DNA of 64,000 nt from Prillingera fragicola (lineage: Eukaryota; Basidiomycota; Tremellomycetes; Trichosporonales; Trichosporonaceae), in contig BEDY01000006.1 in assembly GCA_002335605.1 (NCBI GenBank), positions 372,001-436,000 on the forward strand, written 5' to 3'. Below the pieces are notes generated by a model. The model had not been told where the DNA came from. It searched no databases and saw only the letters and a program-made list of their open reading frames with translations. The translations under genes and the position numbers were made by a program. Shown here piece after piece: positions 21,517 to 33,307 of the stretch. Each line of letters begins with the position of its first letter. Within the stretch, counting starts at the first letter, position 1.

Positions 21517-24500
21517 CTAATCCTCGATGAACGGGTGCGCCCGACTTTGACTCCTGCTACCCTGCCGACTGGCACTGGCGCTCCTGCTACTCGGGCGACT
21601 CTCGAGCTCAGTCGTCCGCACACGCGACCTGCTAGGTGCACGACTGGCGGGACGCGAGGCCGTGCGACTGGCCGCGCGGGAGGCACTGCGTGCACTCCTG
21701 ATGGCGTTCGCGACAGCCTCGCCGTACGAGGGCGGCTCCTCGCCCGTCTCGGTCTCCTGGCCACTCATGAGACGGTCGTACACGATGTTGCGCTCCAACA
21801 GAGTATCGTCGTGTTCGACGTGGGCGTGCGAGCTGCCATGGGGATGAGCAGGTGCACGCCCCTCGTGCGGTGTGTTTGCGCCGGTTCCTGGGGTGTGGGT
21901 ACCGGATCCTGGCTCGCGGTCAGAGTGATGGACTAGGGCTTGGAAGTTTAGAGCGGAATGTGTAATCGTTGATGCGGCGGCATGGGCGACAGCGGCGCTG
22001 GTGCCAACGAGTCCGTGCTTGGTCGTCGTAGCATTGCGCGAGTGTATACTGCAGCCCTGGCCTGGGGCGTTGGGATCGGCAACGCGGTCGTAGCTTGGCA
22101 ATGAGTTGTACTGCGGGTTGACACGACAGTCCAGAATCTTGATGGGAGTTTCACTGGCGCGTAAGCAATGCCACATTGAAGCAAGTCGAATCCACTCACA
22201 TGATAATGTCGAACTGCTTCCTGCGGCCCTTGGAGTCCACGGCCTCATCGTCGCCGCGCTCGACTCGGATGGTCACCTTCAACCAGTGCGCAACCGCGAT
22301 ATTGGTCTGGTCATGCTTGGTGGTAAACTTTATTCGGCTGCTGCAGTCTGGAATCGCGAGGTCTCTTTCCAAGTGCCATGGTCCCATTGGGTCTAGAAGC
22401 TGTGCGTAGACGTCGTCCTCTGGGTTGGAGAAGTCGGAGAACTCGCGCGGGTTGTTAAGAGCGGCCTGTCGGGCCAGTGGTGCAAGCGGGCACGTCTCGA
22501 TAGCATTTTCGGCGTCACTCAGAATGGGCAGCAGAGGGTGCGGGTTGTCCTTCTTGCTCTCCGGGTTCTTGGCCGCAAACAGAATAAACCGCCTGGGCGT
22601 CTCGTGCCGCGCGACCTTGCGACCAGCTGCAAAGTAGTCTGTTTTCTCTTCCAACGCAACAGTCAAGCGGTGAATCTTACACTTGGTAAGCGGCATGAGC
22701 CTCACACTCATCGGAATGACGCCTCCGATAGGGAATGCCTTGCCGGACAGCGCAATCTGGTAGCGCATCTGGTCTTCCCACTGGCGCTCGACAATCACAT
22801 TGTCCGTCTCCTCCATATCATCCTCTTGCGGCCCCGCGATCATGGTGATCTCCATTTCCTCCACCAGGTTGGAAGTGAGCGCACCAGCTCGAACGACGGA
22901 TGCCTTCAGGCGGTATACAACGGTGCCAAACTCGGCATGAATGGAAGGCGGCGCGTTGGCTGGAATCGAGAACGAGATTGGGTAGTTGTATGTGCCTGGG
23001 GTCAGCTCGGCCAAATATATCCTGACTTACCCTTCTTAAACTCCTTCCAGTTGTGATGCACCTCCTCGTCCTCCTTGCCAAGCTGATCGAAAGCCTTGCG
23101 CGACTTGCGGCTCCGTCCACGATTGTCTTCAGGAGCGGGACTGGCGTAGCGGTCCTTGGACTTGTTGCGTCCACCGGCTCCGCCGCGACCTTGGGGAGCG
23201 TGGAAATCGCCCACGGCGGCGCGCATGGGAGCAGTGGCACTCGAGCTGCGGGACATAGGTAAACTTGAGCCGTCGTTTATACTGAAGTGGCCGCTTCGCG
23301 GTGTATCTGATGTCGCAAAGTTTCCCGAGTTGCGTCGGGAACTGGGCCGACTGCTTGTGCGGCTGCCAGGGCGTGAGTGGGAGTGGCGCACACGCTCCTT
23401 GACATCCTGGCTGAGACCTCGAAGCGCTGCGGCCAGACTGAACTTGTGGGCGTGCGTGACCTTGCGCCCGCGTCCCTCGTCGAACGGCGTGTGAGTCTGA
23501 CTGTGCCCTTGCGAGTCACGTGGTAGGAGCGTGGGGGTATGTGCGCTACTGGAGGCCTCGGTGCTCGTTGAAGTGTGCGGAGATGCCATGTGAGTACCAC
23601 CGACATACCCAGGCCTGGGAGGATCAATGGAACCACGAGGACTCGGTTCCGCGCTCACGCCAGGCGACGGGTTGGAGGACTGGGCAGACAATGGTGGCTG
23701 GAGTGAATCTGAGTTTGAACCGGTGGGAGGAATGAATGGCGAACCATTGATAGGGCTTTCAGCGGCGGGACTCTCGTTCAAAGGACTCTCATTGAGAGGC
23801 GAAGGGGGCGCGGTAGGGAGAATCGTCTCGCCGGTCATCACGGGATGGTATTCTGACGTACTGCCGTGGTGCTGCGATGAAACAGACGATCGAGTGTCGA
23901 TGGTGTGCAGAGATGACGGGCGGTTCATGGGTGTCGCCTGAAGATCGATAGTGTTGGGGTCTTCCGCTGAAGCTGCGTTTTGGAGATTGAGGAGAGAGTC
24001 CGCCCGGCTAGGTGGCTCGCTAAAGTGCACACTGGGCGAGGGTGCACCGCTGTCATCTCCGTCTGGAAAGTTGATCGCTTCGTGTGGCTCGCCAGGGGGG
24101 GTTGTAGGGTTGAAGTTCTCCTCAGTGATAGGCGGCTCAACCAAATGGGATGAGCCACGACGGAACCGATGCTCAGTGTCTGTACTCTCAGCACGGTCTG
24201 AGCCGCGCGAAGAAGGGTTGGCAGATGTTCCACGCGAAGAAGGGTTGGCTGAGACGTTGGCCGAGACAATTGGCGACAGCGCATGATCCCTAGGAGGAAG
24301 CAGGTCGGGCATTAAGATTGTCTCGCGCAGCCCAGATGGCCGCGGGTGATGCGATGCGAGAGGAGGAGTGTAGGCTGGTGACGGGCCGCGATCATTAATG
24401 CTGAGTCCAGCCATAGCCGACGAGCTGTCCTGGTGTTGCAGAGACTCTTCACGGGTCGGGCTGTTCTGGCGCGATGGCCATTCAGCCATATTGTGGCCCA

Positions 24501-25004
24501 CTGCACTCGAGCTGCGCACCATGCGTCCTCGTTCAGGCATGTCATCGATGTCGTCGTCAGGCACCCAGTGTCCATCCTCATCGTCCGAGTCCAAGTCGTA
24601 CTGCGACATGGTGCCCGGACCAAGGCTGCGGGATCGCCTCGGCACAGTCCGGTTTGATGGGTCTGACGCCGAGAAAAACGTGTTGGTCTCTGAAATGATC
24701 GGATGCTCTTCATGGGTGTCTGTGCGTCGAGGTCCGATGCCTGTGAGATGAGGTCAGCGTTGCCCGCTGTGATGTGCCCACCTTCTGGCCATTCGGTACG
24801 GCCCTTTCCTTCCAGAGTTACCGAGATGTTGCGGATGCGAGTAGGCTTGCTAAGGCGCATGGTGAGCAAGCCGCGCACCATGGCGGCCTGACCGTCACGA
24901 GCATTTTGCGGCCGGCCGCGAAAGTCTGCTCCAGTGGAAGGACCGCGCAGAAAGATAACAGGCTCGGTGAGCCTTATCTGCAGTGGCGCATTATTCTTGA
25001 CCAT
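21517..25004 (-). CDS. Alpha-arrestin (ART/Rod1-type ubiquitin-ligase adaptor)
   Basis: Model complement(21517-22153, 22200-22995, 23031-24740, 24782-25004), 1121 residues. Alpha-arrestins bind plasma-membrane transporters and recruit Rsp5/Nedd4 ligases for endocytosis. The arrestin N fold begins at once (PLQIRLTEPVIFLRG; then GLLTMRLSKPTRIRNISVTLEGKGRTEWPEG up to about residue 74). About 570 residues of Ser/Pro-rich sequence (exon 2) then intervene before the fold resumes with TYNYPISFSIP and the C lobe (ALSGKAFPIGGVIPMSVRL, about 700-930). Rsp5-binding PY motifs are visible as LPSY (about 930) and PPSY (about 1049). The tail is Arg/Ser-rich. It is divergent from FIG4. Confidence 0.9.
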
Positions 25005-25665
25005 TGTGTACAGCTGACACAGGAATGTGTAGTTTCACACCTAGGTGGGCCACCCTATGATGAGTCGCCAGCGAGAGGTGTCGGACCAGTCGGGTGACGA
25101 GCTCTCTTGCGATAAGGATGCCAAGAAGAGGGCGAAGATGCAAGTACGAGGCAAGATGTAACCATGCGAGAGTCGAGGTATGTGCGCGATGAAGATGGGC
25201 GAGTCCGGGATGGGCCGACTGGAGCGCCGTCTAGTCGCTCGGTGCTCCTTCAACTCGTGCTGTGAGCGACAAAGATGCCAAATCGAGACTACGGATGGCA
25301 GCAACACTCGATCTCGTACACATCACCCGACTGGACGGCGGTTGTTCCGTCCAGTGCTAAATCGCGCCACCGGTGCATCCCTAGTTCAATAATTTTGTAT
25401 ATCTGGCCCTCCCCCTTTGGAATTTGTATTGACCGTTACTAATCAGCTATTAGAACCCGTTGTACTGGAACGCCACTGGTTTCGTGATGGCGTCACGTGC
25501 ACAGGCAACCGCCCTGATCGGACCAAATGGCCCCGCACTCGTCCATGGCATCTGCCTGGCGGCTGGGAGAAGGCAATAACAATCAGTGTCGTACTGTGAT
25601 GCTGTGATCGCGTGAACACTACTATCGCCACCAGCCACCAGGTTAGCAGCGGCCAGTCATTCATC
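25005..25665. promoter_or_regulatory. Divergent promoter region of the alpha-arrestin and FIG4
   Basis: 661 bases without a gene. A perfect CACGTG lies at 25494-25499, about 170 bases before the FIG4 start. No TATA box is convincing. Short open frames here have no family resemblance. Confidence 0.4.
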
Positions 25666-28534
25666 ATGCCAGGACGAAGACCAATAGACGATACAGACGA
25701 TCCATCCGGGCTCTCACAATACACTTTATACGAAACGAAATCGTGCGTTAGCTACCACGCGGCCAGGGCGCTGACATTGAAGGCGCTACTATGTGACAGC
25801 ATCGGCAGGGTACACCCACCGCGTGCTCAAGATCGACAGGACAGATTCTGAAGATCTCAATGTGGTCGAGGACGCAACTCGGTATGACAATGAGCAGCTG
25901 GAACTGCTGCTTCGCATGGTTGGCGACGGCAACAAGAGCCAAGGCGGCTTGAACAGGATTCAAGACTTCTATGGCATTGTGGGCTTTGCCAGGTTCACGT
26001 CGACATGGTATCTCGTCATGATCACGCAGCGGTCGGTGGTCGGTCTCATTGGAGGACACTATGGTGGGTTGGGGTCTGTTGGTTGGTGCTGATCTACTCA
26101 GTATACCATTGCGACAAGACAAAGGTGTGCAATCGACGTCGTGCAATCTAACCTAGCAGTTGTTGCCTATCTCGCCTCGTCTTGGTCCTTCGTCACAAGA
26201 GCTCAAGTAGGTGTTATTATTCCGATTGTACTGACATCAGGCTTCTGCATCTCTTCGACCAAGTGGACCTATCCAAGAACTTCTACTTCTCGTATGGCCA
26301 TTGATAGACCCACTAACTGACGACAGGTACTCTTACGACATTACCAACACGCTCCAAATCAATCTCACTTCCCCCGCGGAAAAGCACACGTACAACAAGC
26401 GTTTCATGTGGAATCACCATCTGCTTCTGCCCGCGTTCGACCTTGACGACAGGGAAAACAGGAGCCAATGGGTCATTCCCATGATTCACGGCTCGTTTGA
26501 TCAGACTAGTGAGATTCTACACGCAGGCAAACGCTGATCGCCCAGAAATCAACGTGTTCTCCCGTACGGTGTATCTCACTCTTATTGCAAGGCGATCACG
26601 CTACCATGCCGGTGTGCGTTTCCTCACTCGCGGCGCGGATGAATACGTAGGTGAAGCACCTGTGCCCGTGTTGATCATTGCAGGGCAACGTAGCCAACGA
26701 AGTCGAAACAGAACAAATGTGGGTACAGCTTTTTCTGCGAGTGCTGATGGAAGTGTGTCTGAACCACTCGCCACACCCTTCGGATATCCCGTCAACCGCG
26801 TCGCAGGTGCCGACTATGGCGGCTACACGTCGTTCGTCCAGATCCGAGGTAGTATCCCTGTCATGTGGCATCAGATGTCGGACAAGATGACGCCCAAACC
26901 TCCTATTGAGAGTAAGTTGAAGACCACCGCCATTCGCTGACTTCTAGTCACAATCAAGGACCCATTTTACACTCCGGCAGCGATGCACTTTGACGATCTT
27001 CTCGGTCGCTACGGTGCACCAATCTTCATCCTGAACCTTGTGAAGAGCAAGGAGGCTGTGCCACGCGAGTCTAAGCTACTGTCTGAGTATGGCGAGTGCG
27101 TCGAGTATTTGAACCAGTTCCTTCCCGATGGCAAGAAGATGCGGTACATCGCTTGGGATATGGCTCAGGCGGCCAAGAGGTTCGTCGCTGAGAGCTGCTC
27201 GGGGCTGACAACGTAGCCGGCACCAGGATGTCATGGGCATTCTCGAGGACGTGTGCGAAGAGAGCATTCAGTTCACGCAGTTCTTCCACGGTGGCGGAGC
27301 GCGCAACGAGGTCACCTCAGATGCGCATCGTACTCTACCTCTACTGCAGTGCGGAGTCCTGCGCGTCAACTGCGTGGACTGTCTGGATAGGACAAACGCG
27401 GCGCAGTTTGCAATTGCAAAGCGAGCTTTCGGACACCAGCTATATGCGCTGGGCTTGCTCCACAGCCCCAATCTGCCGTTCGCCTGCGATGCGGTAGAGG
27501 TATTGACGGAGATGTACCACGACCACGGTGACTGTGAGTGTGCATGTTGGGTAGCAGCTAATTTGCCAGTCCTAGCATACCAGTATACGGGCAGTGCCGT
27601 CGTCAACCGTGACACTTATCGTCCCACGAAGACGTCCCAGTGGACAAGTCACTCGCGTGATCTGGCGCAGAATATTCGTCGATACTTTAACAACTCGATT
27701 CTGGACGCTGAGAAGCAAGCCGCCATCAACCTCTTCCTTGGCGTCAATGCCAGTGCTGATCGGCCGCACAAGTCGCGGCCAAACTACCGTCATTGGTTTA
27801 CGTCTGCGCACCTCGAGCCGCCTACTCTGGGTGTACTTGGCGATGATGAGGCACCGCCAACACGTTTGTTCACAGAGTACTACAAGCCCAAGACTCTCAC
27901 GCAGCTGGAGAAGATTTACGCCTATGAGATGACGTCCACGCTCAAGTTTACGACACACCGCACGAAAAACGGCGTCTTTTCGCCCTTTGAGACTGTCTTC
28001 AGTGCCGATGTTTCGTCACCAACACTCCGCACGCCCGAGCCGCGCCGCACCGCTCGTCGATGGGCATCGGCTAATGCGTCTCCGAAACGTGAACCTGGCA
28101 GTTCGGGGGCGTCCTCCCCACCACAAGAAGCGGAACCGCGCCTGCCACATGCAGTGGAAACGTTAGTGGCATCGTTGCTCGACCCGCCCGACCTGGAAAA
28201 GCGCATTCACGACTATGACTGGTACATGCACTACCATCTTGACGATCTACTAGCCACCGGCGCAGACCCAGCAGACTTGGACCGCTATGCGCGCGCGGCG
28301 CAAATGGCTGCGGGGGCTGAAATCGACGAACCCGCTCCGCCGCCTGCGCATGGGAAAGGTGTAGCGGGTCTGCCAGCGTTTGGCGGGGCCGGGGTGCAGA
28401 CTGCCGGTGCGACTATGGGCATGGGAAGTGCTGCTAGCGCCGCGGCAGCGGCGGCAGAGGAGGCATACGAGCCACCAAAGGCGAGTCAGCAACTGTACGA
28501 GAACTGGATGAGCAATGGGGAGCGCGCGTTGTAG
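25666..28534 (+). CDS. FIG4: Fig4/Sac3 polyphosphoinositide 5-phosphatase
   Basis: Model join(25666-25742, 25783-26063, 26102-26124, 26160-26206, 26241-26291, 26327-26508, 26546-26646, 26684-26718, 26754-26911, 26948-27179, 27217-27533, 27570-28534), twelve exons, 822 residues (yeast Fig4 is 879). Fig4 removes the 5-phosphate from PI(3,5)P2 on vacuolar and endosomal membranes in complex with Fab1/PIKfyve and Vac14. The SAC domain is complete: YYVTASAG...[32 protein letters not shown], and the catalytic [17 protein letters not shown] with C448 and R454 (CX5R). The GDFLAYQY segment follows the catalytic loop. The C-terminus is Ala/Pro-rich and ends [10 protein letters not shown]. Exon 3 is only 23 bases. 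Confidence 0.95.
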
Positions 28535-28995
28535 GGCCCGTGCGTCCACACGAAATGATGATGTGAAAGGCACGATTATAGAATGGCTGTAGATTTCTAA
28601 GCAATGTATTGTACCACATTTGCCATCCCCGTCCCCAGTGCGTACACAAACAGTGGAGTCGCGCTATAGATCGACACAAGGGTGCCCCACTAACCCCACC
28701 AACGCTGTGCGGCAAGACCGGCAAGGTTGGGTGGGGCCGAACCACACAATGGCCCGGAGCCACCGGGCCGCCCACCTCCGCCGCACATTGCCCGAAGAGG
28801 CAGAAACCGGCATCTTGGTGAACCACTGCAGGCGGGCAACCCAGTGACCAACTCCATGCTGCATCTTTACACAATATAATCACCCCAAATTCTCTCGCAT
28901 CCGCTCTGAGCGACTCTGTGCGACTAACAGTCAGGGCATAGAGAGGACTTCCGTTCAAAAATCGCTTCTGAAATCGACACTGGTGGCATCCTACG
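28535..28995. promoter_or_regulatory. Intergenic and promoter region upstream of the Zn2Cys6 factor
   Basis: About 460 bases. There is GC-rich sequence (28700-28800, CCCGGAGCCACCGGGCCG) with local inverted repeats, then a more AT-rich stretch close to the next transcript. No gene or tRNA could be folded here. Confidence 0.35.
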
Positions 28996-29045
28996 GTGAG
29001 TCGACGGTCACTCACGCGAGATGCGATGCTAATCGAGCCTCGCAG
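28996..29045 (+). other. Probable 5' untranslated intron of the Zn2Cys6 factor gene
   Basis: A GTGAGT donor at 28996 and the GCTAAT branch followed by CTCGCAG at 29045 give a 50-base intron of the type found throughout the window, ending 43 bases before the start codon. Confidence 0.6.
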
Positions 29046-29088
29046 CTGGCTTCCTAGCAGAATTGCCTCACAGGTCAACACGGGCACA

Positions 29089-32000
29089 ATGAATCCCCAC
29101 TCGTTTTCACGCACTTACAACCAGCCCACTGGGCTGGGCCTCGGGAGGTCGGACGGCTCTACTGGGCGGCCAAGCATCGGCAGCTTGGATAGCTACAGCT
29201 ACGGCAATGGCGGCTTCAAGGACGAGGACACTGGCAGAGACGTGCGCTACGGCAGCGTCGGGTCGAACGGCGGCGCGCGCTCTTCAAACCCCGTGTTTCC
29301 TACTGCTGGTCCCACTGGAAAGCGCGGCAGCCGAGCCTGCGCGGCCTGTAAGCTGCCTCACCCTTACCGACTTGAGCTGACGTATAGGTCGCAAGGGCAA
29401 GAACCGATGTGAAGGTGATCCCACGGGATCCAACCAGTCTTGCCGCAGGTGTCTGTTGAATGGCATTCCCTGCGTGTTTGAAAAGGCTGCAGACCGGAGG
29501 GAAGGCAAACCTCGGCAGGACAACAGCGGTGGCGAGAGCTGGAACGGTGATGCAGAAGGCAGGGTGTCGACCTTGGAGAAGAGTGTCCAAGAGCTGGCCA
29601 ACGGCCAAAATCAAATTCAGAGTGCGGTAAGTGGTCATGCTGCTATCAAGGACTGGGAGGCTGACTTGCAGCTCCAACAAATTCTGTCCATGCTTCCACC
29701 GCCCGGTGGATCGTTCTCCACTCCCAGCAGCTCTGTGCCCAACTTTCTGCCAAGTGGTGACACGTCAATAACGCCTCTGCAAAATCTCTTCTCGCAACCC
29801 TCTGGAACCCCGCCTTCAGCTTTTTCAAACCCCTCGCCAGCTGTCGCTCAACAGAACCAGAGTGTTGCCAGCTTCAACTTGTCAGACGCCCCTCAGTCTC
29901 CTCAGAATACTGCCACGGGTCGCCAGTCCGATCATTCAGCGGAGCCCACTCTGGAGAAGCAGTGGCCCAAGCTGCCTGGATTTGCGCCACCTGATCATCG
30001 GTTCGGCACCTATGGTATCATCCCCCTCTCCTCGGCTCCGCCGTCGCCCAGTCATTCTCGGCGCTCGTCGCGCTCGTCCTCTGCACACTCCACCTCATCG
30101 GAGGCTGCCGTGCCGTCCTCGTCCATGGTGGCTCCTATTCAGGCGCTTCATACTCTGGCAAATGCCGCGGATCAGGCAGCAGCGCTTGCGAACGGAACGG
30201 ACACCCCAACTGAGGGTCTGCCCGCAAGGGTCAGCGCCTTGCATCGCCCTGCTGAAGATGACAGTGACAGCGAGCGCGGACGCAGTCGCAAGAAGAGGCG
30301 GGTCGCCATCGGTGGGCACAAGACCATTCACCTTCGTGTCAAAAAGCAGACCAAGCCCGACCCCACACCTCGCAACCCCTTCCCAGACGTCGTTACAAAG
30401 GGCTTGGTGTCCGAGACCGAAGCACGAGAGCTCTGGGACATGTAAGTGAGGAAGCAGGCAGAGGTTCTGACGACCGCAGCTTTTTTAGTGGCTGCCACTA
30501 CTTTGTACCGCTTTGGGATAAGACATACGACACCTACGAGACATACATTGAACGCACGCCGTTCTCGACCAACGGTTTGCTAGCCGTGGCATCCAAAATC
30601 CGCGCAGGAAACGGCCCTCTAGCCCAGTCATTCCATCGCAGTCTCGAAGAAGCTCAGGGTATTGCAAGGTCTACGCTTTTCGGCCCCATCGTTCGCAAAG
30701 AGGCAGTCATGGCCATGCTCATCCTGAGTGTGTGGAGTCAGTACAGCTGGCTCCCATGTGGACACGCACTGCGTATGGGTTTAGACATCAACTTGCACCG
30801 TGCCCTGGACAAGCTGGCCGACTCGGACGAGGAGCGCTCAGATTTGGAGGAACGTGATCTAGGTGCGTCGCCCATGTCGTGGAGAACGCGCTGATAATCC
30901 AGTCGTTTCTGCCAGGATCTGGCTCAACTGCTACCTCCACGAACGGCTATCCAGTTTGGACACTGGCAAGCCGCTTCTCCTTCGCGACGAGTCGTCGGTT
31001 AAGGCTGCTCGAGTATTGCTGTGAGTAGCACATGCTTTGGTCTCGAGGTTTGCTGACCCGTAGCGCGCACCCGATGGCATCTGAGACTGACCCCAGCTTG
31101 GTCGCTCGCGTTGAGTTGGTAAACTTGCGCAGTACGTCGTCCGTCTGCTGCCTGATGGCAAGCTAATCCCCACAGTCAAAGTGCTCGACCACTTGACCCC
31201 ATTGCATGGCAAGGTAGACGCGGAGACCATCTCCTTTGTTCGGAAGGCTTTCTCCGAGTTCCAGGATTGGTACAACGAGTGGTACGCCATCCACCGCACA
31301 CGTTACGACGATGAGAGTGTTCTTGTGCGGCTCCTGGAGGTTGATCTCGTTTATTCGCAGCTGTGGACCGTCTGTGTGGCTCTGCGCGGTTGCCAGTGGG
31401 ACAAGGTAGGTTGATTCATCGGTTGGTGGGTGCTGACTCTCGTAGCTTCAGCGTGAGCAGAAGGAGCTTGCATTCCAAGCCAAGGACGCGGCCATGCGAT
31501 GCGTCCAAATCTTCCTCCACTCCCAAAACTTCAGGAAACACCTGAAATACGCCACGCACGACCAGCTGGCGACAGTTGCGTTTGCTGCAGTCTTCCTCAT
31601 CAAGATTGCTGTTCTGTACCCCAACGCCATCTCACTCCCTACGCTCAGCTCCAAGGTCTCGGAGATCGCCCACGTCCTCTCGGCCGAGTGCTTTGCCGAG
31701 CGCTATGCGCTCACGTTGCGCCTGATGCTGTCCCACTTCCGTCGAAAGACTGGCGCAATATCCACTGTTCCGGGTACTCCTGGCAACGGTGTGGCCGGTG
31801 AGACCCTGCCTTCTGACCCGGCTTCCGGAGCTGCTACTGTGGGCGACTTTGAGGGAGGACTGCAGAGTCTCCTCAGCCTGCCTCAGATGGACGGGCTGGG
31901 AGCCGTTTCGAACGAGGCCTGGCCTCTCCTGGGCGATGGTGCCGATGGCTTTGCCTGGCCCACCGAGTTCAGCCCTAGTAACCTTCCCTCGTGGCTGCAA

Positions 32001-32238
32001 GACAACGTGAGTACGCCCGCTCTGAACTGATCACTGACAATGACAGAGCTTTGCCGACCTCGGTTTACCTGTGGATGGATCAGACTCTCTGTTCCTGCCC
32101 CTTGAGTGAGTGCAATGTATCGGCCCGAGACTGACCACCAGGCTCGCCAACATGTTCTTACCGTCTGGCACCACATCAAGCGTCAACTATCAGTTTACAC
32201 TCCCCGACTCTGGAGAGGCCGGAGCAGAAGCTTGGTAG
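29089..32238 (+). CDS. Zn2Cys6 fungal-specific transcription factor
   Basis: Model join(29089-29347, 29388-29626, 29672-30441, 30480-30862, 30903-31020, 31064-31131, 31176-31405, 31446-32006, 32047-32105, 32142-32238), ten exons, 927 residues. The zinc cluster is C84-x2-C-x6-C-x10-C-x2-C-x6-C115 with basic RKGKNR between, and it is split by intron 1. A short coiled segment (VSTLEKSVQELAN) follows, as in dimerising Gal4-type factors, then a Ser/Pro-rich linker with a nuclear-localisation-like SRKKRR. The fungal_trans domain starts near residue 423 (IFFSGCHYFVPLWDKTYDTYE, then LLAVASKIRAG and LRMGLDINLHRAL). The C-terminus is acidic and Gly/Leu-rich, a possible activation domain. The 45-base intron 2 is open in frame. 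Target genes cannot be inferred. Confidence 0.9.
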
Positions 32239-32366
32239 TGATTTGTCAAGCCAGTCACCAGTGGGAGTGTCGTGTTCATGCATTATATCCCCAGCATTAC
32301 CGCCAAGTCCCCAAGGCCGAATCATTTCGTAACGAGCTCACACACTCGTACATACACTGGGACACC

Positions 32367-32818
32367 TTACGCGATCCTAATCCACAATTCGTCCCCCTTA
32401 TGCCTCCAGAGAATCGCAGCCCCCGTCATTGTCATCTGGACTATGGTCTCGTCAATGAGAAGGGACCGGAGGTCGAGCTCTCGTAGCTCTTCGATGAGGT
32501 CGCAGAAAGCCATTGCCTGCGCTGCGTCAGCCCCATTGTGGCAAAAAATGTCCGTACCGCGTCTGGTGCTTGGCGGAGTACGTTCATTGCCCACTCCACA
32601 ATGGTCGGAATGCTTGCTGTCTCCTCCGCTGACAGGGGCGGTGCACCTCCATACGCCAATGCCATCATGGGTGGAACAGTGGGGGTGGGTGGCGTGCAAC
32701 TGGCGGTGTAGGAGCGGCAGGACGGCCGGTGTGACTGCTGGCGATGCTGCCTTGGTGGCGAGCGTGGCGGTAGATGTGCTGGGTACCGTTGCGGTAATGA
32801 TGGGGAGTGAGGTGGCAA
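32367..32818 (-). CDS. Doubtful small gene, only its 3' part recognisable
   Basis: Two minus-strand frames join cleanly across a typical short intron (32517-32557, GTACGG donor, GCTGACGCAGCGCAG acceptor), giving a helical C-terminus: AEETASIPTIVEWAMNVLRQ, then AMAFCDLIEELRELDLRSLL, then the stop at 32367-32369. The upstream part is Pro/Ser/His-rich and I could not find its true start. Another branch-acceptor pair near 32848 (CTGACTAG) suggests at least one more exon upstream. I do not recognise the family. It lies tail to tail with the Zn2Cys6 factor gene. Confidence 0.35.
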
Positions 32819-32848
32819 GAGGAATGCCCAGTTGTGGTAGCATTATCT

Positions 32849-33307
32849 AGTCAGTGGGAACCTGATCCTCGAGGCGTCGGCGAGGGTGATGCGTGAAAGA
32901 CAGCAGCACCCTCAAGGCCTCGTGTTGAATCCTCATGGCCGTGTGTGGCCGTGTGGTTGGGATCGGAAGCGCCTCGTGCACCTCTTTTTTCCACAATGTC
33001 GGCAGAGCCGCATTCCCAAAGACCGGCAGGGGGTGACATTCCAGCCTCATGCGGCACCTCGTTGTTGAGAACTGAAGCTGTGGAAGCACAGTCAGTGCAC
33101 GGGGGACGGATGATGGTGTGCTCAGGCTCTCGGTTCTCCATCACTCCTGGCAGGAGAACCAGGATGGTGGAGGGGTTTGGAATATCACGTGACACTGGCC
33201 GGGCGGGGCAAGCCGAGAGTCTTTGCAGATGACGCGTACCTGGCTCGTGTCCACGCTCAAAAGATAGCAATCGTTCGTCTTGTCGTTTTAACAATCCACC
33301 ATCCAAA
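32849..33307. promoter_or_regulatory. Region upstream of the aldehyde dehydrogenase gene
   Basis: It holds the ALDH promoter and perhaps upstream exons of the doubtful minus-strand gene. A CACGTG box lies at 33186-33191, about 120 bases before the ALDH start. Minus-strand frames here contain isolated CxxC pairs, but no complete zinc finger could be assembled. Confidence 0.35.

Noticed and set aside
28700..28800. Possible tRNA or snRNA in a GC-rich block
   Set aside because: No acceptor-stem pairing and no A or B box could be found.
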